A stretch of 64,000 bases of DNA from Paracoccaceae bacterium (GCA_016936395.1 JAFGXY010000076.1:1-64000), one strand, 5' to 3'. Shown: positions 7,051 to 16,896, counted from the stretch's first letter. Notes: generated by a model from the letters alone, not told the origin. Numbers and translations are program-made.

Positions 7051-8805
7051 TCAGTCCCAGCATGACACCAGAACCGTCATCCCCATCGCCTTGCGCGTCA
7101 GGTCTTCGGGGGCAAGGCCGCCGCTGGCGGGGGCCTGCGTCACGGTGATGCCCTGCGCGGCAAGGGTCTGCGCGATGGTGGCCGCGTCGGTGGCAAACTC
7201 GACCCCGTCGGGCAGCAGGCGCGCACCATCCGATGCACGCGGGCGAAGCATGCCCAGCACCGCGCCAGTGCCATCCAGCACCGGACCGCCGGCATCGCCC
7301 GGCAGGGTGCCGATGGCCAGACGCTTGATGCCCGCCTCGCCGTTCAGGCCTTGGGTATCTTCCAGCACGCCAAAGGTCATCACCGGGGCGGGCAGGGTGT
7401 CTTCGTAGGAGTAGCCCGCCACCGCCACTTCGGCCCCGATCCGGTCGGGCGCGATCTGGAACCCGGCAACCGCAGGCGGTGCAAGCGGGGTCTTGGGGGT
7501 CAGCAGGGCCAGGCCGCTTTCGGCATCGCTGAAGGTCAGCGTCGCGTCGGTCACCGTGTCCAGCGTGATGCGCCCGCACCCGGCCAACGCCTCGGCCGAG
7601 GTCAGGACATGCCCCACCGGATCGACATAGAACCCCGAGCCGGAGCGCAGCGGTCGCCGCAGTTCCAGCCCGGCCAGCAGGCCACGTCGCGCGGCATCGG
7701 TCATCGGCACCATGCCGGGGTCCAGCGCGCGGTTGCCGATGGGTCGAAAGCTGGCCTTCATCCGGTCCAGCACGCGGGCGGCCTGATCGGCCTGATCCGG
7801 CGACCAGACCAGCAGATAGCCCTTGATCAACCCGGCCCGGGTTTCGGCAAAGGCATTGCTTTGCGTGGTGGAGGACACACCGTTGATCTCGAACGACCGC
7901 TCGCCACGGCTGCGGGCGCCGTCGGTCGGGATGATCGTCAAGGTTTGCAGAATGTCATACAGGCCATACAGCGCCGCGCGGTCACCGGGCTGCGAGATCA
8001 GGATCACCCGCATCCCGCCGGGCGTGCGGGGCGTGTAGTGCACGAAGGGCGGCTCGTAATGGTCGAACTGCACCAGTCCCAGCGGCAGGGCAATCTCGAT
8101 CCCCGAGGCGGCTTCCATCACCGTCTCAAAGCCATATTCAGCCAGGTCGGCCTGCCAGTTTGCCACAAGCATCGCACGCTGGCGCGCGGTCAGGATGCCC
8201 GTCGGCTCTAGCCCCATCGCGGTTTGCCAGTCTGCCATCGACGCCCGTGTGCCGGGGCCAAAGGCGCCATCGATGGCCGAGGTGTAGAACCCCTGCCATT
8301 GCAGCGCACGTTGCAGGTCTTCGCGCTCGTCGCGAGTCAGGTTGGCCTCGGACCGGCGGGCCTGCGCCGGGGTTTCGTCCATCGCGATCACCGGTGCGGG
8401 GGGGGCGGAAACGACAGGGGCGTCGGTCACGGGCCGGGTTTCGGCAAGCGGCTGCAGGGGGGCAGGGGTCTGCGCCGGGGCGCCGACCGGAAAGAACCGC
8501 TCGCGGAAATTGGTGCCATCCGACAGATAGCTGTCCGCCGGGATCAGGTTCTCGCGCCGCAGATCTGCCAGTCGTTGGGCTGCATCGTCGGGCGCATAGG
8601 GACCAAGGGCGATGCCATACCAGCGCGACCCAAGCCGATAGCCGACGACATCGGGAAAGGCCGCCGCGTAGGCACGGGCACGATTTTCAGCTTCGGCAAG
8701 GGAGGGTTGCGCCTCGACCTGAATCCAGGCCTGCTGCTGGGCTGCGGCCACCTGTGCCCAAAGCAGGGCTGCCATCATCCAAAGCCCAAACGTCAAACGC
8801 ATCAT
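7051..8805 (-). CDS. Secreted trypsin-fold pseudoprotease with SPOR-like and peptidoglycan-binding domains
   Basis: 584-residue exported protein. Domains in order: signal peptide (1-22), SPOR-like repeat (about 25-107), peptidoglycan-binding helix bundle (about 155-215, DGAFGPGTRASMADWQ), an unassigned region, and a C-terminal trypsin/DegP-like fold (about 386-550). The three catalytic positions are changed: the usual TNAHVV is TSAEAL (His to Glu405), the usual DLALL is GLALL (Asp to Gly431), and GDSGGP is GDAGGP (Ser to Ala505). It should therefore lack protease activity and may bind peptides or wall. I chose ATG 8805, with AAGGA upstream, over an upstream GTG/ATG extension. Confidence 0.82.
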   Translation of the reverse strand: MMRLTFGLWMMAALLWAQVAAAQQQAWIQVEAQPSLAEAENRARAYAAAFPDVVGYRLGSRWYGIALGPYAPDDAAQRLADLRRENLIPADSYLSDGTNFRERFFPVGAPAQTPAPLQPLAETRPVTDAPVVSAPPAPVIAMDETPAQARRSEANLTRDEREDLQRALQWQGFYTSAIDGAFGPGTRASMADWQTAMGLEPTGILTARQRAMLVANWQADLAEYGFETVMEAASGIEIALPLGLVQFDHYEPPFVHYTPRTPGGMRVILISQPGDRAALYGLYDILQTLTIIPTDGARSRGERSFEINGVSSTTQSNAFAETRAGLIKGYLLVWSPDQADQAARVLDRMKASFRPIGNRALDPGMVPMTDAARRGLLAGLELRRPLRSGSGFYVDPVGHVLTSAEALAGCGRITLDTVTDATLTFSDAESGLALLTPKTPLAPPAVAGFQIAPDRIGAEVAVAGYSYEDTLPAPVMTFGVLEDTQGLNGEAGIKRLAIGTLPGDAGGPVLDGTGAVLGMLRPRASDGARLLPDGVEFATDAATIAQTLAAQGITVTQAPASGGLAPEDLTRKAMGMTVLVSCWD

Positions 8806-8929
8806 TCCCGTGTCGTCCTTCCCACACAAAACCCGACCCACCCTAAGGGTGCCGCCGTTCCAAAGGCGAGGGGTTTTCTGCCCCGCGCCATCACAGCCGC
8901 GCGAGACGCGGTCGCCACACCGGTTCGCA

Positions 8930-8958
8930 TTGACCCTTGCCCGCCTCTTGCCTATGAC
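8930..8958 (+). promoter_or_regulatory. Sigma-70-type promoter for glyQ
   Basis: TTGACC (8930-8935), a 17-base spacer and TATGAC (8953-8958), about 45 bases before the glyQ ATG. It is one of the best housekeeping-like promoters visible in the window and would drive glyQ through glyS. Confidence 0.55.
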
Positions 8959-9002
8959 AGCCGAGCATTTCAAGGGCTTCTGCGCCCAAGGGGGTCATCG
9001 CT

Positions 9003-9995
9003 ATGTCACAGATGCAACCATCCGGCGGACAAACCGGCGCAAACCCGGCCCCCCGGTCGTTTCAAGAGGTGATCTTGCGGTTGCAGGCCTATTGGGCCGC
9101 CAAGGGCTGCGCCATTCTGCAACCCTATGACATGGAGGTGGGGGCAGGCACCTTTCACCCCGCCACCACCCTGCGTTCCTTGGGCAGCAAGCCTTGGGCC
9201 GCGGCTTATGTGCAGCCGTCGCGCCGCCCGACCGACGGGCGCTATGGCACCAATCCCAACCGCCTGCAGCACTATTACCAGTATCAGGTGATCATCAAAC
9301 CCAGCCCGCCCGATCTGCAAGACCTGTATCTGGGGTCGCTGATGGCGATCGGCCTTGACCCGGCCCTGCACGACATCCGCTTTGTCGAGGATGACTGGGA
9401 AAGCCCGACGTTGGGCGCCTGGGGTCTGGGGTGGGAGGTCTGGTGCGACGGCATGGAGGTCAGCCAGTTCACCTATTTCCAGCAGGTCGGCGGTCATGAC
9501 TGCCGCCCGGTGTCGGGCGAGCTGACCTATGGGCTGGAACGTCTGGCGATGTATGTCCTCGGCATCGACCATGTGATGACCATGCCGTTCAACGACCCCG
9601 ACAGCCCGATCCCGCTGACCTATGCCGACATCTTCCGCCAGACCGAGGAAGAATACAGCCGCCACAACTTTGACGGCGCCGATACCGCGCAGCTGTTGCG
9701 GCATTTCGAGGATGCCGAGGCCGAGTGTGACCGGCTTCTGGCTTTTCCGGCCGATGACCCAAAGTCGGGCAAGCGCATCATCATGGCGCATCCGGCCTAT
9801 GACCAGTGCATCAAGGCCAGCCACCTGTTCAACCTGCTGGATGCGCGCGGCGTGATCTCGGTCACCGAACGGCAGGCCTATATCGGCCGCGTCCGGGCCT
9901 TGGCCAAGAAATGCGCCGATGCCTTCCGGCTGACCGAGGCCGGGGCCGATGTGGCGGAAGATGCCGGGGCACACATCTCTGGGGTCGCGCAATGA
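9003..9995 (+). CDS. glyQ: Glycine-tRNA ligase alpha subunit
   Basis: Catalytic subunit of the bacterial alpha2beta2 glycyl-tRNA synthetase. 330 residues with class II motifs: [41 protein letters not shown] and the [14 protein letters not shown] motif. A short extra N-terminal tail (about 20 residues) precedes the conserved [13 protein letters not shown]. Its stop overlaps the following methyltransferase start (ATGA), and the beta subunit gene lies 1.2 kb downstream. Confidence 0.97.
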   Translation: MSQMQPSGGQTGANPAPRSFQEVILRLQAYWAAKGCAILQPYDMEVGAGTFHPATTLRSLGSKPWAAAYVQPSRRPTDGRYGTNPNRLQHYYQYQVIIKPSPPDLQDLYLGSLMAIGLDPALHDIRFVEDDWESPTLGAWGLGWEVWCDGMEVSQFTYFQQVGGHDCRPVSGELTYGLERLAMYVLGIDHVMTMPFNDPDSPIPLTYADIFRQTEEEYSRHNFDGADTAQLLRHFEDAEAECDRLLAFPADDPKSGKRIIMAHPAYDQCIKASHLFNLLDARGVISVTERQAYIGRVRALAKKCADAFRLTEAGADVAEDAGAHISGVAQ

Positions 9996-10714
9996 GCAAC
10001 CTGTCCTCCTGCATTTCACCCTTGCCCGAAAATGCCACGGTGCGGTTGCTCTTCCTTTTGCAAAATCTGCCCGGTTATTTTGGCCGGTCTTTCGGGCGCA
10101 AGCTGCGCCGCCGACTGACGTGCGCAACCGATAAGCAGTTCACGCAGATGCTGCGCAAACTGGGGCCGGGCGATCTGTGCATCGACTTGGGTGCCAATAT
10201 CGGAACCGTGTCCGAGCGTCTTGCTGCCACCGGGGCGCAGGTGCATGCGGTCGAACCCGACCCCGACACCTTTGCCACGCTGGCATCACGATTGGGGCAT
10301 TTGCGCAATGTTACCCTGCACCAGTTGGCTGTCGGCTCTACCTCAGGCCGCCTGCAAATGTTTCGCCCCCAGGTTGCCTCGGACCGGGCGGGCGATCTTG
10401 CCTCGCAGGGGGTGACGGGCTTTTTCCGCCCGGGCATGTCGGACGCGGACAACAGTTTTGAGGTCGAACAGGTTGCGCTGGACACATTCATCGACCGGCT
10501 TGGCGGCAAGGCCAGCCTCGTGAAAATGGATATCGAAGGGGCAGAACTTGATCTGCTGGAGGAGCTCGCTGCGGGGCACCTGATTTTGCACTGTGATGCG
10601 ATCTTTGTTGAGACCCATGAAAAACAATATCCGGCGACATGGCCGCGCGTGCGTGCACTGCGCCAGGCGTTCCGGCGGGCGACGTCACCGGTCGTCTCGC
10701 TGTATTGGGTTTAG
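9992..10714 (+). CDS. FkbM-family SAM-dependent methyltransferase
   Basis: 240-residue protein with the Rossmann SAM motif [20 protein letters not shown], the acidic loop VEPDP, and the FkbM signature [11 protein letters not shown]...[16 protein letters not shown] followed by VETHE. Family members methylate hydroxyls of sugars, lipids or secondary metabolites; the substrate here is unknown. The ATG overlaps the glyQ stop by 4 bases, so it is translationally coupled into the glyQ-glyS operon, an unexpected place for this family. It stops in TAG. Confidence 0.85.
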   Translation: MSNLSSCISPLPENATVRLLFLLQNLPGYFGRSFGRKLRRRLTCATDKQFTQMLRKLGPGDLCIDLGANIGTVSERLAATGAQVHAVEPDPDTFATLASRLGHLRNVTLHQLAVGSTSGRLQMFRPQVASDRAGDLASQGVTGFFRPGMSDADNSFEVEQVALDTFIDRLGGKASLVKMDIEGAELDLLEELAAGHLILHCDAIFVETHEKQYPATWPRVRALRQAFRRATSPVVSLYWV

Positions 10715-10723
10715 GCTTTTGGC

Positions 10724-11197
10724 ATGAACGGAAAAATCGCAGCGTGGGCCATCGTGATATCAGCAACAGTTGCCGGCATAGCCATCTACTCCCTTCAGGT
10801 CCATGCCTTCTACGCGCCCGCCAGCGTCACGCCGGGGCAGGATATCACCTTGACCACGATTGAATCGGGCCAGCCCGAGCCGATCCTCGCCAATGCGGTG
10901 ACAGGCATTGACGCTGGCAACAGCCCTCTGGGCTATCGTGCCTGCTTTACCACGCCGCTGACCCAAGCCATGCTGTCGGAAACCTATGTCGCCTATGACG
11001 GGGCCGAACCCGGTGCCGCGCCGGGCTGGTTTGCGTGTTTTGACGCCATGGCCATCGGTGCCGCGCTGGCCCGGGGCGAGGCCCTTGCCTTTCTGTCGCA
11101 ATCCAACATCGCCGCCGAGATTGACCGGGTTGTTGCCGTCTTCCCCGATGGCCGGGCCTTTGCCTGGCACCAGTTGAACCCCGCCGCCAAGGATTGA
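10724..11197 (+). CDS. DUF6446-type membrane-anchored hypothetical protein
   Basis: 157 residues: one N-terminal transmembrane segment (about 5-27) and a periplasmic domain with LTTIESGQPEPILA, two cysteines (in YRACFTTPLT and GWFACFDAM) and a C-terminal FPDGRAFAWHQLNP. It resembles the small protein encoded between glyQ and glyS in many Rhodobacterales (DUF6446, from memory). Function unknown. The two cysteines could form a periplasmic disulfide. Confidence 0.78.
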   Translation: MNGKIAAWAIVISATVAGIAIYSLQVHAFYAPASVTPGQDITLTTIESGQPEPILANAVTGIDAGNSPLGYRACFTTPLTQAMLSETYVAYDGAEPGAAPGWFACFDAMAIGAALARGEALAFLSQSNIAAEIDRVVAVFPDGRAFAWHQLNPAAKD

Positions 11198-11201
11198 CCC
11201 C

Positions 11202-13307
11202 ATGCCCGATCTGTTGATCGAACTTTTTTCCGAGGAAATCCCGGCCCGGATGCAGGCCCGCGCCCGCGAGGATCTCAAAAAGCTGGTGACCGATGGTCTG
11301 GTCGGGGCCGGGCTGACCTATGCCCATGCCGCCAGCTTTTCCACCCCGCGCCGGCTGACGCTGGGGATCGAGGGGCTGACGGCTGAATCCCGCGCCGTGC
11401 GCGAAGAGCGCAAAGGCCCCGCCACCACCGCCCCCGCTGCCGCGTTGGAGGGCTTCCTGCGCTCCACCGGCCTGACGCTGGACCAGTTGGAACGCCGCGC
11501 CGACAAGAAGGGCGAGGTCTGGTTTGCCGTGATCGAAAAACCCGGCCGCCGCGCGCCTGACATCATTGCCGAGGTGCTGGAGGCGACGATCCGCAATTTC
11601 CCCTGGCCGAAATCGATGCGCTGGGGCAATGGCGCCTTGCGTTGGGTGCGCCCGCTGCATTCGATCCTGTGCTTGCTGTCGGACGAGGCGGGGCATGAGG
11701 TGGTGCCGCTGACGCTGGATGGCATCACCGCCGCCAACACCACCCGCGGCCACCGCTTCCTGTCGCCGGATGCGTTTTCTGTAACCTCGTTCGAGGATTA
11801 CGCGGCCAAGCTGAAGCGCGCCCATGTGATCCTTGATGCCGCCCAGCGCGAGAGCGCGATCTGGGCCGAGGCGCAGACGCTGGCCTTTGCGTCGGGGCTG
11901 GAGGTGGTCGAAGACCGCGCGCTGCTGGCCGAGGTGGCGGGTCTGGTCGAATGGCCCGTGCCGCTCTTGGGCCGCATTGCCGATGATTTCCTGCACCTGC
12001 CGCCCGAGGTTTTGCAGACCAGCATGCGCGAACACCAGAAGTTCTTTTCGGTGCGCAATCCGAAGACCGCCCGGATCGAAGGCTTTGTCACCGTCGCCAA
12101 TACCGTCACCGCCGACCATGGCCAGACGATCCTGAACGGCAACCAGAAGGTGCTGACCGCGCGGTTGTCGGACGCCAAGTTCTTCTGGGAAAACGATCTG
12201 CGCGTGGCAAAGGCGGGGATGGCGGAGTGGGCCGAGGGGCTGAAATCCGTCACCTTCCACAACAAACTGGGCTCACAGGCCGACCGCATCGCCCGCATCG
12301 CGGCGCTGGCGCGGGAAATTGCGCCGCTGGTGGGGGCCGACCCCGACATGGCCGACCGCGCCGCCAGCCTTGCCAAGCTTGACCTGCGCTCTGCCATGGT
12401 GGGTGAGTTCCCCGAGTTGCAGGGCACCATGGGCCGCTACTACGCCCTCGCCGCAGGCGAGCCCGAAGCGGTGGCGAACGCCGCCCGCGACCACTATTCC
12501 CCGCTGGGCCCTACCGATGCCGTGTCGACCGACCCCGTCTCGGTCGCCGTGGCACTCGCCGACAAGATCGACACGCTGACGGGGTTCTGGGCGATTAACG
12601 AAAAGCCTACCGGGAGCAAAGACCCATTCGCGCTGCGTCGGGCGGCGTTGGGGGTGATCCGGTTGGTGTTGGAGAATGTGGTGCGGGTTGATCTGCGGGA
12701 CGTTCACGTTAGTGCAGACATGCTCTTCCCAGAAGCAATCAAGGTCGGGGAATGGGTTCCCGAGGATGCCAACAGAAACTACAACAGCCTCCTCGCCTTC
12801 TTCCACGACCGTCTGAAAGTCTTCCTCAAGGACCAGAACATCCGCCACGACGTCATCGATGCCTGCCTCGCCATGCCGGGCAATGACGACCTGACGCTGC
12901 TGGTCAAGCGCGCCACCGCCTTGCAGGCCACCCTGCAAACCGAAGACGGCGCAAACCTCGTCGCGGGCTTCACGCGCGCCAACAACATCCTCACCCAAGC
13001 CGAGGAAAAAGACGGCGTCGAATACTCCTACGGCGCTGACCCCAAGTTTGCCGAAACCGACGCAGAACGCGCGCTGTTCGCGGCCCTCGATACGGCCGAA
13101 GCCAGCATCAAACCGGCGATGGCGCAAGAAGACTTCACCAGCGCCATGGCCGCCATGGCCACCTTGCGCGCCCCCATCGACGCCTTCTTCACCGCAACGC
13201 AAATCAACGCCGACAATCCGATCATCCGCCGCAACCGCCTGAACCTGCTCTCGCGCATCCGCAGCATCTGCCTGTCGGTGGCTGATCTGACCAAGCTCGA
13301 CGGCTGA
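11202..13307 (+). CDS. glyS: Glycine-tRNA ligase beta subunit
   Basis: 701-residue beta subunit of glycyl-tRNA synthetase, which binds the tRNA and completes the GlyQ active site. N-terminus MPDLLIELFSEEIPARMQ and internal SMREHQKFFSVRNP, NDLRVAKAG, HNKLGSQADR and KPTGSKDPFALRRAALGVIR are family hallmarks. Length is normal. It starts 4 bases after the DUF6446 gene and ends just before a copy of repeat family A with a hairpin that probably closes the operon. Confidence 0.97.
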   Translation: MPDLLIELFSEEIPARMQARAREDLKKLVTDGLVGAGLTYAHAASFSTPRRLTLGIEGLTAESRAVREERKGPATTAPAAALEGFLRSTGLTLDQLERRADKKGEVWFAVIEKPGRRAPDIIAEVLEATIRNFPWPKSMRWGNGALRWVRPLHSILCLLSDEAGHEVVPLTLDGITAANTTRGHRFLSPDAFSVTSFEDYAAKLKRAHVILDAAQRESAIWAEAQTLAFASGLEVVEDRALLAEVAGLVEWPVPLLGRIADDFLHLPPEVLQTSMREHQKFFSVRNPKTARIEGFVTVANTVTADHGQTILNGNQKVLTARLSDAKFFWENDLRVAKAGMAEWAEGLKSVTFHNKLGSQADRIARIAALAREIAPLVGADPDMADRAASLAKLDLRSAMVGEFPELQGTMGRYYALAAGEPEAVANAARDHYSPLGPTDAVSTDPVSVAVALADKIDTLTGFWAINEKPTGSKDPFALRRAALGVIRLVLENVVRVDLRDVHVSADMLFPEAIKVGEWVPEDANRNYNSLLAFFHDRLKVFLKDQNIRHDVIDACLAMPGNDDLTLLVKRATALQATLQTEDGANLVAGFTRANNILTQAEEKDGVEYSYGADPKFAETDAERALFAALDTAEASIKPAMAQEDFTSAMAAMATLRAPIDAFFTATQINADNPIIRRNRLNLLSRIRSICLSVADLTKLDG

Positions 13308-13310
13308 GTT

Positions 13311-13377
13311 CCTCTTGGCGGAAATACCCTCGGGGGGTAAGCCCGGCACGGGCGAGGGGGGCAGACAGCCCCCCTTT
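13311..13377 (+). terminator. Repeat family A, copy 2, with terminator-like hairpin after glyS
   Basis: CCTCTTGGCGGAAATACCCT (13311-13330), then GGGGGGC (13356-13362), AGACA loop, GCCCCCC (13368-13374) and TTT. The 7-bp G/C stem with a short T tract 50 bases after the glyS stop is a plausible intrinsic terminator. The head sequence matches copies at 1003 and 46238. Confidence 0.55.
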
Positions 13378-13466
13378 CCACATCGGCCCCGGGTGTAACG
13401 GCGGCTGTGCCGCACTTGCCTGCCCGTAAAATCGGTATATTGTCAGGCCAAACAAGGAATGCCGCA

Positions 13467-16001
13467 GTGCAGCACATCCCGCCTTTGACCGCATTCACCG
13501 AAGTCACCCCCACCGCCCGGATTGATCCCGGGGCGCATGGCTGGCGCGCGAAATGCCTGCAACGGCTGATCCGGCTGGACCTGCCGGTGCCGCAGACCGT
13601 GGCTTTGCCCTGCGATACGGTGCGCGCCATTGCGGCGGGGCAGATTGTGGATTGTGCGGCCCTTCTGGCGCATTTTGGCCCCGCGCCGCTGGTCTCGGTG
13701 CGGCCCAGCCCGGAAAACCCCGAATGGGGCGGGCCGGCCTCGGTGCTCAACATCGGGTTGAACGCCGACCGGCACCGCGCCTTGGCCGCGCGCCATGGCC
13801 CGCTGGCGGCAGATGCCATCTATCTGCGCTTCATCCAAAGCTATGCCACCCATGTCGCCCGGCTGGACCCCGACATGTTCGCCACCTCTGCCCCCTCGAC
13901 CGATGCGATCCGGGCGGCGCTGTTGGTCTATGAGCAAGAGATGGACGAGGCCTTTCCGCAAGACCCGGCCCGGCAACTGGCCGAGGTGCTGCGATCCATG
14001 GCCCGCGCCTGGGAAGGCACCACGGCGCGGCTGTTGCGCCAGGCCAAGGGCGCGCCGGTCGAGGCGCCGCTGGGGCTGGTGGTGCAGGCCATGGCGCAGG
14101 GCATCGGGCAGGGGATTTCGGGTTCGGGCGTCATGCAATTCGTCGATCCGGTGACCGGCGAGCCGCAGATCACCGGCCGGTATCTGGCGCAGGGTCAGGG
14201 CCGTGATGCGCTGAAAGCGGCGCAATCGCTGTATCTGTCGCGCGACCCGCGCGGGCAGTCGCTGCAAGATATCGCGCCCGAGATCTATGCCGATCTGCTG
14301 CGCCATGGCGTTGCCTGCCGCGCCCGGCTGCGTGAGGAAATGCAGATCGAATTCACCATTGAAGACGGGCATCTGGCGGTGCTGGATGCGGTGCGGGTGC
14401 AACGCTCGGCCCGGGCGGGGTTGCGCATCGCGGTGGCGCTGGCCGAAGATGGGGTGATCGGGCGCGAAGAGGCGGTGTTGCGGGTGGAACCGCATGCGCT
14501 GTCAGAATTGCTGCACCCGCAGGTTGACCCGCGCAGGGCGCGCGATGTGATTGCGCGCGGCATTGCCGCCAGCCCCGGGGCGGCGGTTGGCCATATCGTG
14601 TTTTCATCCCATGCGGCGCAGGCCAGTGCCGCGCGCGGCGAGCCCTGCATTCTGGTGCGCCGCGAAACCGCACCCGAAGACATTCGCGGCATGCACTCGG
14701 CGGCGGGCGTGCTGACCGAACGCGGCGGCATGACCAGCCACGCGGCGGTGATTGCGCGCGGGCTTGGCCTGCCTTGCGTGGTGGGCGCCGAGATGCGGCT
14801 GGACCTGCGCGAAAAGCGGATTCATGCCGGCGACCGGGTGTTTGCCGAAGGCGATCTGATCACCGTCGATGGCACCACGGGCCAGGTTCTGGCCGGGGCG
14901 GTCGATATGCTGTCTCCGGCGCTGGATGCGCATTTCCAGAAACTGCTGGGCTGGGCCGACCAGTTCCGCGATATCGGCGTGCGTGCCAATGCCGACACCC
15001 CGGCCGATGCCGCCACCGCCCGGCAGTTCGCCGCCGAAGGTATCGGGCTGTGCCGGACCGAGCATATGTTCTTTGATCAGGACCGTCTGGTGGTGATGCG
15101 CGAGATGATCTTTGCCGACACCTCGCATGACCGGGCGGCGGCCTTGGCGCGATTGTTGCCGATGCAACGCGCCGATTTCGTGCAACTGTTTGAAATCATG
15201 GCCGGTCTGCCAGTCTGCATCCGCCTGTTCGACCCGCCGCTGCACGAGTTTTTGCCGCACAGCCGCGAGGGCTTGCGCGAATTGGCCGAGGCGCTGGACA
15301 AGCCGCTGTCCGAAGTGACCCGCCGCGCCGAGGCGCTGACCGAGTTCAACCCGATGCTGGGCATGCGCGGTGTGCGTCTGGGCGTGGTCCTGCCCGAGAT
15401 CTATGACATGCAGGCGCGGGCGATTTTTGAAGCGACCGTCGAGGTGGCGCGGCGCGGGGCTGCGGTGGTGCCCGAAATCATGATCCCGCTGGTCAGTGCC
15501 CGGCGCGAGGTGGAGCTTGTCAAGACCAACATCGATGCCGTGGCGGCGACGGTGCGGATCAAATGCGGGCAGGACTTTGCCTACAAGCTGGGGGTGATGG
15601 TCGAAACCCCGCGCGCCGCCCTGCGGGCCGGGGAAATTGCGCAACATGCGGCCTTTCTGTCGTTTGGCACCAATGACCTGACCCAGATGACCTATGGCCT
15701 GTCGCGCGACGATGCCGGGCGCTTCATGAACACCTACGTCCAGCAGGGCGTATTTCCCGAAGACCCGTTTCACATTCTGGACGTCGACGGGGTGGGCGAA
15801 CTCTTGCTGATCGGGGCGGAACGCGGGCGGCTGACCCGGCCCGACCTGACCGTTTCGATTTGCGGCGAGCATGGCGGGAACCCCGAATCAATCGCCTTTT
15901 GCCGCAAGGCCGGGTTCGATTATGTGTCGTGTTCACCCTATCGTGTTCCGCTTGCACGACTGGCCGCCGCGCATCTGGCCCTGAACGACCGTAGTGGATA
16001 A
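13467..16001 (+). CDS. PEP-utilising, pyruvate phosphate dikinase-like protein with degenerate ATP-grasp domain
   Basis: 844 residues, colinear with pyruvate phosphate dikinase. The swivelling phospho-histidine domain is intact (GGMTSHAAVIARGLGLPCVVG, His425), as is the PEP/pyruvate barrel (RTEHMFF, NPMLGMRGVRLG, SFGTNDLTQMTYG, ICGEHGG with Cys799). The N-terminal ATP-grasp half is eroded: the usual RSGA..SMPGMMDTVLN stretch is RPSPENPEWGGPASVLN, and FTRDPSTGE is QFVDPVTGE. It may phosphorylate something other than pyruvate, use another donor, or be regulatory. GTG 13467 is preceded by AAGGA; an upstream in-frame GTG at 13407 is less likely. Confidence 0.8.
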   Translation: MQHIPPLTAFTEVTPTARIDPGAHGWRAKCLQRLIRLDLPVPQTVALPCDTVRAIAAGQIVDCAALLAHFGPAPLVSVRPSPENPEWGGPASVLNIGLNADRHRALAARHGPLAADAIYLRFIQSYATHVARLDPDMFATSAPSTDAIRAALLVYEQEMDEAFPQDPARQLAEVLRSMARAWEGTTARLLRQAKGAPVEAPLGLVVQAMAQGIGQGISGSGVMQFVDPVTGEPQITGRYLAQGQGRDALKAAQSLYLSRDPRGQSLQDIAPEIYADLLRHGVACRARLREEMQIEFTIEDGHLAVLDAVRVQRSARAGLRIAVALAEDGVIGREEAVLRVEPHALSELLHPQVDPRRARDVIARGIAASPGAAVGHIVFSSHAAQASAARGEPCILVRRETAPEDIRGMHSAAGVLTERGGMTSHAAVIARGLGLPCVVGAEMRLDLREKRIHAGDRVFAEGDLITVDGTTGQVLAGAVDMLSPALDAHFQKLLGWADQFRDIGVRANADTPADAATARQFAAEGIGLCRTEHMFFDQDRLVVMREMIFADTSHDRAAALARLLPMQRADFVQLFEIMAGLPVCIRLFDPPLHEFLPHSREGLRELAEALDKPLSEVTRRAEALTEFNPMLGMRGVRLGVVLPEIYDMQARAIFEATVEVARRGAAVVPEIMIPLVSARREVELVKTNIDAVAATVRIKCGQDFAYKLGVMVETPRAALRAGEIAQHAAFLSFGTNDLTQMTYGLSRDDAGRFMNTYVQQGVFPEDPFHILDVDGVGELLLIGAERGRLTRPDLTVSICGEHGGNPESIAFCRKAGFDYVSCSPYRVPLARLAAAHLALNDRSG

Positions 16002-16218
16002 GGCGAATTCAGCCACAATATCATGTAGATGATGCGCATTCTTTCTGTGAATTGTTAAGATTTGCGCAAGATTCCGCCGACATGTGCCCCAGTTGCGTGG
16101 CAAAATTGCAACCACAATAGACTCGGGCCGGTGCCGTGCCTTAGGCGATGCCCTTGTGCGCACCCCTTTGGGCAACCAGAGGAGATCGCAGCACGGCAAC
16201 AGAACGGAACAGCTCTTC

Positions 16219-16896
16219 ATGCGCTTGCGAAAAATCTTTGCCACGGCTGCCGTTGCGGCCCTTTGTCTGGGTGAGGCGGCCGTCGCCGATGTGACGATCA
16301 GCCAGTCGAACAGCCCGGTCGAAGGCATGTTTGACCATTTTGCCTCGCTGATGGGGGCCGAGCGTGCCGCGGTGCGCGCCGTTCCCATGGCGACGCTCGC
16401 TGCCCTTGCGACCGGTCCCCGGCGCAAAGCCAAAGCCAAAGGCGATGCGGCAACCCCGGCGCTGATCCGCTATGACGACAGCTTTCTGGCCGCACAACCG
16501 GCTGCACAAGGCGACGCGCAATGGCAATGCCTGCAAAGCGCTTTGTATTTCGAAGCCCGTGGCGAGACGCTGAAAGGCCAGTTTGCCGTGGCCGAGGTGA
16601 TCTTGAACCGCGTTGACAGCCCCGATTATCCGCAAACCGTCTGTGGCGTGGTGCAGCAAGGCAACCGCAAAGGCTGCCAGTTCAGCTATGTCTGCGATGG
16701 CAACAAGGATGTGATGCGCGACCGCGTGGCCGCCGAGCGCGCTGGTCGGATTGCCCGGCTGATGTTGGATGGCGCGCCGCGCGGGCTGACCGCCGGGGCC
16801 ACGCATTTCCACACCCGCGCCGTCCGACCCGGTTGGGCACGGCGCTTTGCGCGCACGGCCGCGATCGGGGCGCATCTGTTTTATCGCCAGCCATAA
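16219..16896 (+). CDS. SleB/CwlJ-type cell wall hydrolase
   Basis: 225-residue exported protein: signal peptide (MRLRKIFATAAVAALCLGEA), a low-complexity lysine/alanine stretch (near 67-76), and a Hydrolase_2 domain from about residue 100 with LQSALYFEARGE, VAEVILNRVDSPDYPQTVCGVV and CQFSYVCDGN. The catalytic glutamate of the family lies in FEARGE. The family cleaves peptidoglycan glycan strands in spores of Firmicutes; in Rhodobacterales it is a vegetative wall enzyme with unknown timing. ATG 16219 gives the signal peptide. The 217-base upstream gap is AT-richer than its surroundings and holds no gene. Confidence 0.87.
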   Translation: MRLRKIFATAAVAALCLGEAAVADVTISQSNSPVEGMFDHFASLMGAERAAVRAVPMATLAALATGPRRKAKAKGDAATPALIRYDDSFLAAQPAAQGDAQWQCLQSALYFEARGETLKGQFAVAEVILNRVDSPDYPQTVCGVVQQGNRKGCQFSYVCDGNKDVMRDRVAAERAGRIARLMLDGAPRGLTAGATHFHTRAVRPGWARRFARTAAIGAHLFYRQP

